Assembly: GCA_021521415.1 (NCBI GenBank)
Contig: JAIQDT010002836.1
Coordinates: 1 to 64,000, forward strand
From: Bidens hawaiensis
Lineage: Eukaryota > Streptophyta > Magnoliopsida > Asterales > Asteraceae
Direction of reading: 5' to 3'
DNA: 64,000 nucleotides
The notes beneath the pieces were generated by a model that saw only the letters and a list, made by a program, of their open reading frames with translations, searched no databases and was not told where the DNA came from. A program made the position numbers and the translations under genes. Shown piece by piece: positions 38,301 to 50,914 of the stretch. Each line of letters opens with the position of its first letter. The first letter of the stretch is position 1.

Positions 38301-38422
38301 TACAAGATAATGTAATTTGAAGTATATTAATGCATTCAGTTTTCTTTATAAACAATGTGGTTGATATCAGAGGTGTCTGTTGCATCCCGTTTACGTTTCC
38401 TCTGCGGTTACGGGGTGTTACA
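35382..38422 (+). repeat. 5' LTR of gypsy-2
   Basis: 3041 bp. Contains four tandem copies of a 38-bp minisatellite (37921-38062). Confidence 0.93.
37921..38062 (+). repeat. 38-bp minisatellite, four copies
   Basis: Each unit includes TGTTCTGGGTTAACAGTG and TCCCCAGA. A looser pair of the same motif occurs at 37508-37566. The 3' LTR has five units at 46441-46622. Confidence 0.95.
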
Positions 38423-38427
38423 GAAGT

Positions 38428-38439
38428 TGGTATCAGAGC
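38428..38439 (+). promoter_or_regulatory. Primer-binding site of gypsy-2
   Basis: TGGTATCAGAGC, complementary to initiator methionine tRNA, six bases after the 5' LTR. Confidence 0.94.
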
Positions 38440-40980
38440 CATTGGTTATAAAAGAATTAGGATGTCTTTAAAAGATACCTAAAATATAACCAGTAGCTCA
38501 AGTATTATAGGATATGAATATCAACTAATAATTTATAGTGACGAGAGCTGGATGAACTTGGATGGACAAGTGGGTTATCATGGTCCGGAACATAATAACA
38601 GACTTGTCCGCACGAGGGAATTCAGGGGAAGTCACGGGGTACGTTAATAGGTAAAAATGGCAACATATGTGTAAAGTATATTCTATTATTTATACGTGCT
38701 AATGTGTATATATATATGTGCATATCTTGTGGGTACAAGTATTGAGAAATAAGACCCGGATAAGGAACCGGGGGATGAGATAATAAAAAGTACCGAGGAT
38801 GCTGAAATTTCTAGAGCATCGGTTGATGATAAGCCTGACTTATCGGGTCACAGCTATGATAGCACCAAGTTAGACCTTCCGTTTGACTTTAACCAGAAAT
38901 ATCTAGTAACCGTCACTCCCAACCAAAATTGATGAATCTCTTACCCTACCAACACCGGTACCGTATATCCTAATAACCCCAGATGTTCACCCGAACCGTC
39001 GACCCTCACGTACAGACGGATCCGTACCTGAACCCATTCTTATTCCATTAAGGTAAATAAATAAATAAAATAATGATAATAATAAATTTGATAATTAATC
39101 AGCAGATAAAAATAATATATAGAAATATATATATATGTATTTCTCACTCTCAAACATATGAGTCATACCCCTCCAGATCGAGAATTACCGATTTCAACGA
39201 ACCTAGAACGCCTGAGGACATTGACTGAGCAAGTGATAGAGTTTCCCATAATAGTAATTAATAATATTTGAAAGCAACCCATGTTGCCCGATTACCTTGA
39301 ACCTTGCAACTCCCTATGTTATCCTTACATCCGTTAGATGCATATACCCATGTATACTCGAATAGAATGATTACCTATACACAAAGAAGTGTTGGAATCA
39401 TTATAGCATTGTTGGATATTCGTTCGTAGGTGGTATGCCGTGTATGCCAGATATACGAATAAACACGGATATTATAACTCCGTGGTATGTAATCGTTTGG
39501 TGCTCACGGTGAGCAGGTATCGGTTATGCTGATATGCAGAAGGATATTGAAATCAAGCATATTAAACATTGATCTTTGTTGAGAAAAATCTCGATGTCAG
39601 TTGGTGACAAGGGTTATGAAGCGTATTTAAAAGTTAACCGACGTCAGGTTAAGTCCATATGTTATTATATTTGTGGGACATATATACTAGATACTGGTGT
39701 GTGTAATATGTATGATAATATTCGGTGTGTATGTGTACCTGTTGTTATGATTGAGCTGGTAACGAGTTATATGGTGAGATTAGTATTGATTACTGCGTAC
39801 GGGATGAGTACGGCAGAATGACATAAAATGAGTAACTCCAATGATGGAGATTGATATGATTCAGTTGATTGCTCAAGGATAGCAGATGATGATACCGAAA
39901 GTCGTATCACAGATCACTGCTAGTGTTGATGCAAATGTGATCGCAGACTTATAGATCGAACAATCACATGATTATGAATATTTCAATTCTTAGTGTTATT
40001 ACTAAGAGTGTTAATGTCCCACCGAATACTATTATGACTACAAGTATTAGTTATAAACTAAACATGAATAGTAGTCGTAATGAATTAGATCCGGTATGAA
40101 GGATATGTTTATCGGTTGTGTTAAGGGGATTATTAATAGTTTACTGATGGTAAAGGGAGGAATAGATTAGCGAGTGGATAGAAAAGATCGAAATGGTTAA
40201 GGATATTGGTAAGAGTCTAGAACATTGTGTAGTGAAATATGCTACAGATATGTTGGTAGATTATGTTGTATCGTGATGGAACACGATGGTACAAAATTAT
40301 AGTTAGAAAATTATTGCTCAGATGATATGGTCAGGATTTAAAATTCTTGTGCGAGAGCACTTTTATTCGAGTAATTAAACTCAGAGATTGGAAACTGAGC
40401 TATGAAAGATAGATATGTTGTGTGCTGATCACTTAGAACACGCTAATCGTTTGAAGGAATTGTCATGTCTGGTAACTTGGCTAATTACTCCTGAAATTAA
40501 GCGAAGTGAGCGCTATATTGGGAGCTAACTCCATCGATAAGGAGTATAGTCAACCCTGTAAAATATACAACCTTTGGAAGGGTTGTGTCACAAGCCAGCA
40601 TTGATATATTTGATTCTATGGAAAGCGGAATGGAAGGACGTTAGGTGAAACGTCGAGTGTTAAAGAAGGGAAATAATAAAGGTATAGTGCAAGATAGACT
40701 TGTGAATAAGTAGGTATGTCCTACAACCCAGAATTATACTAAGACTAGTTCTGGTGTGAAAACATGAACCACATAAAGGGTCCTTCCTTAAATGTGGAAA
40801 ATATAGTTATCGGCAGAAAGAAGAATGTCGGGTGATAGTAGGCCACAGGTATGGTAAAGATGGACGTAATGCCCCAATTGTAGAACCAACTGAAGCCATG
40901 TGGACCGGCAACCCCAACCCATTCGTGTACAACCACTCCGAACCCAACAATCTCAATAACAATCCATCCAAAGAAATCAA
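38440..40980 (+). other. gypsy-2 leader and eroded gag region
   Basis: No continuous gag frame exists. Short open frames such as 39576-39821 do not resemble gag. The region is where gag should lie, judging from the knuckle remnant that follows. Confidence 0.6.
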
Positions 40981-43850
40981 ATTATGCCAAACAGTTGTAC
41001 TTGCTATGAATGTGGCAGTACAGAACGTTTCAAGAGAATTGCCCAAAGTTGAACCAAGGTGTCATTGGAAGACGAACCTCAAGACAAGCATCAACCTCGG
41101 ATCGAGCAAGGAGCCGTGCCTTTGTGAGTAATTCGAATAAAGCACGTCATGATCCAAAGGTGGTATTAAGTACGTTATAGTTTTAAATCAATGGGCTTCA
41201 GCGATATTTTTGCGGTCGTCGATAGAAGTTAGTTCCTGCTAACCTCCTACCCTTTGGAAGGATACCGATTAGTGAAACTATAGAACCCTATACTGTAGAA
41301 TCGCTAACGGTAAATCCCTAATGGTTAACTAAATTGTACAGAATTGTCCTATTATTCGGAACGATTAACCTTTCCTTATTGACCTACGACCAGTAAAACA
41401 AAGAAGTTTTGACGTAATAGTTAGCATGGATTGGCTAACTCAACATGAAGCAGAAATCAAATATGAAAAGAAGATGATTAGAAGCTCTCTTTCGGGCGAT
41501 GAAGCGATTAAATACAGAGAAAAGTGTACGGTATTATGTTGCCACTCAAATCTCATCTTGAGATGTTATAATATTTACGACAAGAAGACGTGGTGTATTT
41601 AACAAACGTGATTGCCAAAGTATTTAAAAGAAAACATATAGAAGATATCCCGGTGGTACGCAAATTTCCACAAGTTTTCCCAGAAGAACTTCCTGAATTA
41701 CCGCCAACCCGACAGGTCGAATTCAGAATCGATTTAATACCTCAAGCTGGCCCTGTTGCTAAAGCATCCTACCGACTTGCACCGTCCGAGATGCAAGAAT
41801 TATTCAATCAGTTACAAGAATTGTTGGATAAGGTATTATACGACCTAGTTAGTCACCATGGGGTGCACAGAGTTATTTGGGAAATGAAGGACGGAAGTGT
41901 TAGGATATGTATTGATTAGGGAGAATTGAATAAGTGACGATCAGGAATAGGTATTCACTTCTTCGAAGTAAATGATCTATTTAACCAATTGCAAGGGGCG
42001 ATTTATTTTTAGAAAAATTGATCTTAGATATAGTTATCACCAAATGAAAAATCCAAGAGGAGGACGTTGCAACAACAGCGTTCGGACTCGTTACGGCCAT
42101 TATGAATTCTTAGTTATGCCTTTCGGGCTAACAAATGCGTCGGCAGCATTCATGGAACTCATGAACCGAGTCTGTAAACTTTATTTTCACAAATTTGTCA
42201 AAAAAATTCATTGATGATATCTTGATATATTCGCAACGTGAAGAAGAGCACGAACGACGGATAAGGAAAATTGTGGAAGTGTTAAAGCAAGAGGAGTTGT
42301 ACGCGAAGTTTTTGAAATGTGATTTTGAATAAAGAAGGCATAATTCCTTGGTCATATTGTAAAGCAACAAGGATTTCACATAGATCCAAATAAGATGGAA
42401 ACCATTAAAATTGGCAGTCACCCAAGGCGCCAAAGGGAATGCGCCAATTTTTAGGACTAGCCGGAGACTATCAGCGGGTTATTAAAGAAATTTTAGCATT
42501 ACCCAACTCATAATCCTTTGTACGACGCAAATGTACAAATTTTATAGATGATAAGAGACCGCAGTCTCATATTCAACGAAAGAGGGGTCGAGTTGTTAAG
42601 CGATTATGACTGTGACATCCGTTATCACCCCGGCAAGGCTAACGTCGTAGCCGATGCTTTGATCAAGAAAGATCGGATTAAGCCATTGCGAGTGCGAGCG
42701 CTGGGGATGATAGTCCAGTTGAACCTTTCGGACCTGATTCGAGTCGCTCAAAGTGAGGCGTTAAAAGAGGAACAATTGGAAAAGGAGGGACTTTACGGCA
42801 ATGAGAAGAATTTCGAACAGCGCGTGGACTAAATTCTCTACTTCAAAAATCGGGTTTGGATCCCGACCCTCCATGACCTTCGTGAATTAATCATTGACGA
42901 AGCGCATAGATCGAAATAATCCATACATCCGGGATCGGATTTGACTATTGATGATACGGATATCTGAAAGGATTTTTATTAATGATCGAGTTTGGAGAAA
43001 GATATGGTCACGTGTGTTGGTGAATATTGAGTTATGCAAGAGATAAGGCTGCACACCGAAAACCCTAGGGAACGCCACAACGACAGAAAATTCGCCAATG
43101 ATAGTGGGAATAAATTACAATGAATTCTTGCCCAAATTCCTGATGATGAAATGGTATCTTGTCGTGTAGTGCCATTTTCAATTATCACAGATCAAAATAG
43201 TCATCCTACTTCCATTATTGGAAGGCGGGGAAGGAGGCATCGAGAGCTTGAAGCTTTCTATGGGTGAAGTAGTTATCACCAAGTTGTTAAATTGAAATTG
43301 GGCGTCACTCAGGCCATAAGATTTGAATTGATTCGAGAAACAACCAATTGGATTTATAATATTTAAGACAAGTTGAAAGCAGCGCGTGATTGGCAAAGGG
43401 TTTATGCCAACGTTCAAAGGAAACCATTGTCACTGAATAGAGGTGACAAGGCATTTTAAGGCATCACCTTAGAGAGAGGTGATAGGAGGTCTGGCAAAAC
43501 CGAAAATAGCTTCTTAATATATTGGACCCCATGAGAACTATCTCCATGGTTGGTCATTTAGTTTATCGATTAAAGTACTCCAGGGGCTAAGTACTATACA
43601 TGATATTTTGCCATGTATACGGATTGCCTAAGCGATGAGGCAACGAAAGTACTAGTAATAGAGGTACTCATAGAAGACATGCTTGATATCATAACTAATT
43701 CCGTAGAGATAGTAGACGGGAAAACTAAACAGTTTGGACATACCAAGCTTTATTAATTAAGATTAAGTGGAATTCACAGCGAGAACCAGATTATACTTGG
43801 TAACGCGAGGGTGAATTCTGAAGGAAAAACCCCCCACCTTTCTCTCGAAA
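40981..43850 (+). pseudogene. gypsy-2 gag-pol remnants, heavily decayed
   Basis: Scraps appear in the expected order. A damaged zinc knuckle CYECGSTERFKRIAQ (about 41000-41050) lacks the histidine and final cysteine. A protease tail FDVIVSMDWLTQHEAEI lies near 41410. Reverse transcriptase pieces are FPQVFPEELPELPPTRQVEF (41665) and EFLVMPFGLTNASAAFM (42100), followed by a frame-shifted DDILIYSQ-like box near 42215. An RNase H tail YHPGKANVVADAL is at 42620. A zinc-binding remnant IDEAHRS-SIHPGS lies near 42890-42940, and a C-terminal LKAARDWQRVYANVQRKP lies near 43370. Most of the integrase core cannot be found. Stops and shifts occur every few dozen codons, so no product is possible. Confidence 0.85.
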
Positions 43851-43904
43851 GGAGATGGTGGGCGTGTAAAATTTCGAGGACGAAATTTCTTAACGGGGGG
43901 AGAA

Positions 43905-46900
43905 TGTAACGATTCTGACGAAATCAGGTATACCCTAACCGATAGACGTTAGTTACGTCATATGTAATGTCGGGTACATGAGTTACCATGGTGATCATAC
44001 GAGAATACATGGTTCATTGTATTGATTGTACGTGAATATATAATTCACCGTATTGAATATGCGATCAAACGATCGATAGTTATTGAAACCCGAATGAATC
44101 GAGGGTTCAATTATAGACGAGATATCTGATATTTAGTGATGTTACGAAGTATTAAAGCTTCAGGATAAGTGGATTAAAGCACAGAAAAAGGATTTCGATT
44201 TAATAGTACGTCGGTACGTTAAACGAAACCTTTAATACCAAACCGAGCAAGAGACGATCGATCAAGCCGAAAAAGATGCGTAATAACTAATAATATGACG
44301 TTTCAAGTTAATAAATATCATGGGTTAAGTATTTAAAGTTTTTAAATCGGTTTTATATAAATTTTATTTTTAAGCCGAAAAACGACCGTTTAGGTCTCGT
44401 TTTAAGCCGAATTAAACGTTTAACCGAGAAACGAACTGAACCAGATTATCCAAAACATTATCCGGATTGCGGATATCCAAATGAGTGGCCAAAAATGAAC
44501 TTGTGGGTCCCACCCCACCCCCACATGGGTTCCGATCGGATTCAAGGGGATAAACCCCATTCCTTTGTTATTTTTTTTACAAACAATCAACAACATCCTT
44601 CATTTTCTCTCAAGCTCACAAGATAAAACCCGAGTTTTGCAACAAGAACAACGAGGTAAAGGTCGAGTTATAGTCGTTTTCATCTTCCTTTCTCGAATTA
44701 TTTTGCAAGAAAATGAGGTTTCAAGTGAAAAATGGGTGAAAACCCGAGATGAAACCGATTCTTACATGATCAAGTGATGTATACAAGTTATACCAGGGAT
44801 CTTGGTCCAAGAAAGGAGTTAAACGAGCCAAAAACGAATTTTTACGGTTAAATCTTTGTTTTGATATCATAACCGAAACTATAGTGTAAAAGGCTTGATC
44901 GCGAGTGTAACTTGCTTGGTATTGTGTTATGTTTATTGTAGGCTCTGTATTTAGTGGTAGATAAGGCGGAAAGATGAGTTTGTAGCTTGTAGTGGCGGAA
45001 AACGAAAGGTATATTCGGTTATGTTCGGTTTTGGGAAATTTGGACAGATTGTTGATGCTTTAAAGTTAGGTCATGAAATTTTACAGAGGTATTAAACACA
45101 TGAAAATATGAGTTCTGTGAATTTTTGGTAATTTTTGGATAAAGGATGAATATTTGGTGAATTTAATGCTCGGTTTTGGCCAAAAATGGTGAAAAATAGT
45201 TAAATATCATACAAAATTCTGGAAAATTTCAGATAAGATAACTAAATCATGTATAAGTCTCACACAAAATTTTAGGTCCGTTGGAGAAGTCTAAGTAGGC
45301 TTTTCGGTTAAACAAGTTCTAGGGATTTCTAGCTCGTTTTAGTAAAAAGGGCATGTAAAAGAAGATTTTGGTTCTAGAAAAATTACAGGGGTCTATGTGG
45401 ATGGCAGGGGACATCCAGGAAAAATTTGGTATTTTTCTAAGATCGTTTGGTATTTACGACATATTTAGTGTTTAAATGGTGTTTAAAAATAGATAAATAA
45501 ATTTTAAATAAAGAAATTAATTCTGGAAATATTTTTATAAAATTCCCCACTGTTAAAAAGTGATTTGTGCAAAATTTCAAGATCCGAGAGTAAACGGATA
45601 ATTATTTGTGCTAATTATCAAACTTTTAAAGTTAAAACGCGTAAACCGGTGAAGTTCGCTTAAGCGAGCTGACTGGTGTATAAAAACCCTAAAAATGAAC
45701 TATTTTCATATAAATGAGTTAAGCAAGTAAAAATAAATCATCCGAAAATAATTCGGATGATTTGAGTAATTTTAACCTATTTTAACAGTTTCCGGTACGC
45801 TAAAGACGGAAACGGCTCCCGCGGCCAAACGGGGCGTCTAAACCGAGCTCAAATTTCACAACTTTACTTAAACTATCAGTCAACGACTATTTTCGGGTCG
45901 TGTGTGACCAAACTCATTTTTGAAACATAAAAACGAATAACCGTGCTAGGCACGCAAAACGAGAAAAACGACTAATAGTAATTGTGACCATGGAACTCTA
46001 AACGACATCACAATCTGAGTCCGGAGAAGTGTTTCTGGGTTAACATTGCCCCCGGAACAGGTACAGTACTGGGTTAACAGTGTCCCCATCAGTACCGATT
46101 GATAAGGTTAAAGATTATATAAACAATAATTGTATAATAACGATCGTAGGGATCATATTACAGATTGGACGTGTTAATTGATAATGATTGTTGTTACCTG
46201 CTTGCATGTGCTAAGGTGAGTTTCACGAGCCCCTTTCTCTGAATTGTTTTAAATGTTTTCCCGGGGCGGAAGCATGTTACTACTGAAATATTTAAGTACA
46301 TACTGAACGCATGGATTGCGTGGATTTTACTGAATGCATGGATTTGCGTGAATTTATATATATTGTTTATTGTACGGGAATCGTACGGAAATGTACTAAG
46401 ATGGTAATTGTCTGAGTTGTTAATATTGTAAGGTCCCGCAACAGTGTTCTGGGTTAACAGTGTCCCCAGATGTCATTGGAAGTGTTCTGGGTTAACAGTG
46501 TTCCCAGATGTCATTGGAAGTGTTCTGGGTTAACAGTGTCCCCAGATGTCATTGGAAGTGTTCTGGGTTAACAGTGTCCCCAGAGGTTATTGGAAGTGTT
46601 CTGGGTTAACAGTGTCCCCAGATAATATTAAATTATGATATGGATTTATCATGGTTTTCTCAAATTGTGAAACTCACCAACTATTCGTAGTTGACCCGTT
46701 TTCTCACATGCTTTTCAGGTACAACTAAGACGAAGTAATTGCTTATGTGCTAAGTGCTTGATGTGTGTAAGATTTGCGTGCGGGATGTTAGGATACATTA
46801 TAATAAATAGAATTATGTATCGTAGTGTGTGATGTGTGTATCACCTAGACGGTAATGGAATACAAGATAATGTAATTTGAAGTATATTAATGCATTTAGT

Positions 46901-46982
46901 TTTCTTTATAAACAATGTGGTTGATATCAGAGGTGTCTGTTGCATCCCGTTTACGTTTCCGCTGCGGTTACGGGGTGTTACA
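43905..46982 (+). repeat. 3' LTR of gypsy-2
   Basis: 3078 bp. Five copies of the 38-bp minisatellite against four in the 5' LTR account for nearly all of the length difference. Confidence 0.93.
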
Positions 46983-48295
46983 GAAAGCATCAGACAAGGG
47001 TTCTCGGTCAACACGAGAACCTGGTCAATAGGAGATCTCGGTCAACGAGAGTTCTCGGCTAAGAGGGTTCTCGGCCATGGGAGTTCTCGGTCAAGAACAA
47101 AGGTTCTCGGTCAACATACGAGTTCTCGATCAAACCTCATGGGTTCTCTGCCTTGGGGTTCTCGGCCACTTAATGATCTAATATGGTATGTGGGCTTGGC
47201 CCAACTAGACCCAGTAGCCAAAATGAATAGTGGGCCTCAAACTAACTAGTTAGCCCATCTCCATAAGTTAAATAAACGAGCCCAACTTAGAATACGTTGG
47301 TTAGCTAAATACCAACTAAATTAATTATACCGTTAAATAACATATATACATATTTAACAGTTAGCCGGGCTCAGTTAAAGAAGGGATAACAATTAACAAC
47401 GAACGCAACAGGATCCAGGTGAGTTTCTAGCCCCATTTCTGTGTTATGTTTTCGGGGCTGTGTGCATACTCGATTTGTTTGTTAATACACTTATCCTAAG
47501 TGATAAGGGTATGCCTTATGTGATTATGTGAAAGGTATGAATGATTGCTTGTCGGTACGTGAACGATCTTCGGATATTGCACGTACTGTCAGGTTGTAAT
47601 ACTATGCATAATGTAAGCATGATATGTATGCTTATATGTATGAATGTTATAAGTTAATAAAAGAAGGTTAATGTATGGTTGTAAGGTAACGAAGCGGGAA
47701 CCGAACCCTAATAATATTCGAGGAAAGGTATGGTTGTAAGGTAACGAAGAGGGAACCGAACCCTAATAATATTCGAGGAAAGGTATGGTTGTATGGTAAG
47801 GAAGAGGGAATCGAACCCTACTAATATTCGAGAACTAAGGAACCGAACCCTACTAATATTCGAGGAAAGAGGGAACCGGGCCCTAATAATACTCAAGGAA
47901 GTAGGGCGTAATGCTCTTTATAACGTAAGATATGAATGGAAGTATGAAAGTATGAATGAAAGTATGTAAGCATGAATATATTGTATGATGTATGTTTAAC
48001 TAGAACTCACTCAACGTAGCTGATTTTTAGTATGCACGCAGGTGAGTAGGATGAGGCAGCTCGCTTGAGGGGAACACTTGGCATTGAATAAGAGGCTGGC
48101 ATCGGAAGACCCAAGACATTTAATAGTTTATGTTTTATAGACAATATGTTTATTAAGACAAGTTATGGATTAATATGTATGTTTTATTGAAAGGTTTTAT
48201 ATTCCGCGAATGTTTTTATTCACTCTGATTATTATAACTATGTTAATGAGTAAATCCAACGTCCAAATGTGAGGCACCGGTAACGGGGCCTTACA
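46983..48295 (+). repeat. 3' LTR of gypsy-1, second part
   Basis: Begins with the duplicated GAAAG and resumes the LTR at GCATCAGACAAGGG; ends GGGGCCTTACA. Confidence 0.93.
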
Positions 48296-48683
48296 ATTGG
48301 AGACTGAATATTAGTCCCTAACTCTTTCATATACAAAAAGCAATGGAGATTGAATATCAGTTCCGAATAAGGTCTACTTTGATACTAATTTTCAGTCTTT
48401 GCTGTTATCCTTGAATGGTCAAATGCGCACCAAATAATTGGTGTCTGAAAATCAGTACCCAACTCGAATCATGATAGGAATATTAAGAAATTATTTTAAG
48501 TCACTTATATAGCCCCTTCATATTAGAGACTGAAGATTTGTCGTCCATATATATTTAACTCATTTTTATTATTGATGAAATATATTTTGGACTGAAATTT
48601 AGTAGCATGTAATTTTTCTTTCAAAGTTTTATTTTATGCAAAAATATCTGTGACTGAAATTTAGTCTCAAATAAGGTGTCGGG
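48296..48683. repeat. Right subterminal repeats of the CACTA element, outer part
   Basis: Multiple copies of GACTGAATATTAGTCCC-, GACTGAAATTTAGTC- and related palindromes, matching the left subterminal region. Confidence 0.8.
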
Positions 48684-50752
48684 TGTTACATCCCGACTTT
48701 AAGCGGAATACGCACAAGTGTAACGTACAGATCACTCATAGATTGCAACAATATTAAAGCAGTAATAATTATTTTTATTTCATTTCATAACGTAACAAGT
48801 ACACAATTATTCATAAATAAAAATAAAAAGAAACATTTCATCGAAACATTGAATAAGTTCTTTATTCAAATAACCTAAGGTATATTAATGATCTCCGTCC
48901 TTAGCATGCTATCGATTCAACTTGTAGCACGTTGAAAATAACATATTTGTCAACAATTAAGTTGGTGAGTTTTCATAAGTTTTTGCGTATATATATATAT
49001 ATATATAAAAGGCTTTGTAATGCAATAAATATTCAAGCGTAAAGTAAATGAAATCAATTAATGTCGTCATCCTGTTCCCTTAGCCGAGGCCGTAGGAATA
49101 GGGGAAATGAGAACCACCTTATGAACAACCGAAGTCGTACCGTTAGACGGTGTAGGTACGTCCCGTCGGACCCTCCCACTATGTGTATACGTTTGCGTAA
49201 CTTCCACCATAAGAATAGTAAACACGTTGCAAGCAAGTTCACGTACAATCATAAACAATATGAAAGAATAGTATTAACATGTACGCTAATGGTGAATCGG
49301 TTTATAAATAAGCACATAACTAACGAGGTAAAACTTGTGACATGCTACACCCCAATAATATTAAAAGCATTAAAATGGGGTTATGAAGAACTCACTTGGA
49401 ATAGGGAATACGGCAACGAGGAGTAATGATTAAAGCAACTATATGGTTTCGCGAGGAGTCCATATAATTTGTCCTAGTTATTAAAGTATACCCAAGATAA
49501 ATATCTAAACAAAATAAACGAACTAAACACGAAAGCAAACATGGGTTTATAATATATTTGGGGATCGTTAAAGTGTTCATAAAGTTTTATATGTAAGATA
49601 TTATTATTATTATTATTATATTTATTACTATAAAAAATATGTAAATTTATAATTGATTATATATATATATATCCGAAAATGTTTAACGAGAGTTTCTTTC
49701 AAGAGTTTGACGTTGCTCAGGTTGTTAAACAAGCGTAAACAATATTAGGTTTTAATATAATTACATTTTTAATCAAAATGGTACACATGGTTAACGAAAA
49801 CAAAGAAATAACAAAAAATATCACGAAACCGGACCAGGGGGTTATAAAACCCGCGCCCCTGGCCGGGTCTTGGGTTTTAGTACAAAGTGCACTGGCCAAC
49901 TAGGCCAGTTGCTAACTCTTTAAGATCATGAAACGAAAAATATATAACAATAATCTCAGATTAATCCCTAATTCAAAAGAACCCTAATTCAATCAGTTTC
50001 AATTAATCTTTGTTTACCCTCTGTCAATCAAAATTGACAGAGAGCTTTTGTTCCCATATGAAAACCGATACAAATGCATGATACAATTACCTTAATTGGT
50101 TACGAAAGGTAAAAAGAATGACGAGCTAGAGTTCGCGGCCAGAATACGAATTCAAACGAGGTCCAGAACAATTTATTGGTTACAATTATCATAGGGTTTG
50201 CTTCGTGATAGTGAGATGATGGTGTGGAGCCATTTAATTGAGTTTTGGACTTTTATTTATAGGCTAACGAGGTCAAAATTAGCCGCGACATTAGTTAACA
50301 GAATTGATTTAAAAGATTTGGTTTTAGCTGTCAATTACGCGTTATTTCCATACATGTGGTTGGCGTGGAGGTTAAGGATCAATGAATTAATCCAAATTCC
50401 GGATCTTGCAGGTTAATTAGAAGCAAGATATGGAGGGGGGGGGGGTGGGGGTGTCGGTGGTGACAGGAAAGGAGGAGGGAAAGGGGAAGTTTAAATAATA
50501 GTTGCAAACAAGTCATTGATCTTAGATTTGGTGGTCAGAAATTGTAAAACTAACAGAAGGGGTTAAATTGTACATGTTGTATACTTTAAATGATTACAAA
50601 ATATTACTACGAGTCACGCGTAAATAAAACAATAAAGATAAAACTGAATAACATAATTAATAATTGGACGTTTTTTATTAAACATGAAGATCCGATTACA
50701 AACGGGTAATAAAACGTACACAAACACGACACCAAACTTGACGAATGTCACA
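48684..50752 (-). mobile_element. Solo LTR related to the 6.5-kb LTR element
   Basis: On the minus strand it begins TGTGACATTCGTCAA, identical to the start of the LTR at 6531. It carries a C/G-run at the corresponding position (50437-50452, plus strand) and ends with TGTAACA after GCGTATTCCGC. No internal region or second LTR follows, so it is a solo LTR. The flanks TCGGG and CCGGT share only CGG, so the target duplication is not confirmed. The CACTA subterminal repeats resume immediately on both sides. Confidence 0.82.
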
Positions 50753-50914
50753 CCGGTTATTAAAGACTGATCATCAGTCACTAACATCTATCACAAAAGA
50801 ATCAGTCTCCAATATTGGCAGCAACTGAAAAATCAGTCATATATATTATATATTCAAGACTGATATGTCAGTCTCAAACACTTTAATATCAAATGGTCAC
50901 TTTTTTTTGTAGTG
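50753..50914. repeat. Right subterminal repeats and terminus of the CACTA element
   Basis: Contains GACTGATCATCAGTCAC, AACTGAAAAATCAGTC and GACTGATATGTCAGTC, then the terminus ending TTTTTTGTAGTG at 50914. Confidence 0.85.

Larger units (their letters stand above)
35382..46982 (+). mobile_element. Second Ty3/gypsy element (gypsy-2) nested in the gypsy-1 3' LTR
   Basis: 11,601 bp, starting TGTAACGATT and ending GTGTTACA. GAAAG lies on both sides (35377-35381 and 46983-46987), a perfect 5-bp duplication that rejoins the gypsy-1 LTR exactly. LTRs are 35382-38422 and 43905-46982. A primer site TGGTATCAGAGC is at 38428-38439 and a polypurine tract at 43889-43904. LTRs agree at about 98% in their first 260 bp by eye, yet the 5.5-kb interior is so eroded that only scraps of gag-pol are readable. 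Confidence 0.94.
27422..48295 (+). mobile_element. Ty3/gypsy chromovirus (gypsy-1), interrupted by gypsy-2
   Basis: The element has LTRs (5': 27422-29547; 3': 34624-35381 plus 46988-48295), an initiator-tRNA(Met) primer site TGGTATCAGAGC at 29551-29562, gag-pol, a C-terminal chromodomain and a polypurine tract AAGGAGGGAAGACT before the 3' LTR. This arrangement fits the Tekay/Del type of chromoviruses. ATTG abuts both ends (27418-27421 and 48296-48299); a full 5-bp duplication is not exact. Without gypsy-2 it is about 9.3 kb. By eye the two LTRs differ at about 5% in their first 220 bp. Confidence 0.92.
20872..50914. mobile_element. Non-autonomous CACTA (En/Spm) element inflated to 30 kb by nested insertions
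   Basis: The left end CACAACAAAAGTGA and the inverted right end CACTACAAAAAAAAGTGA match apart from a run-length difference, and both continue with a GAGACT motif. ATC lies on each side (20869-20871 and 50915-50917), the 3-bp duplication expected for CACTA elements. Palindromic subterminal motifs of the form GACTGA-N-TCAGTC crowd about 535 bp at the left (20872-20947, 22970-23042, 24689-25070) and about 550 bp at the right (48296-48683, 50753-50914). Removing insertions leaves about 3.1 kb. No TNPA or TNPD coding sequence remains. Confidence 0.8.

Noticed and set aside
48679..50757. Target duplication for the solo LTR
   Set aside because: The flanks TCGGG and CCGGT share only the central CGG, so I do not claim a duplication.
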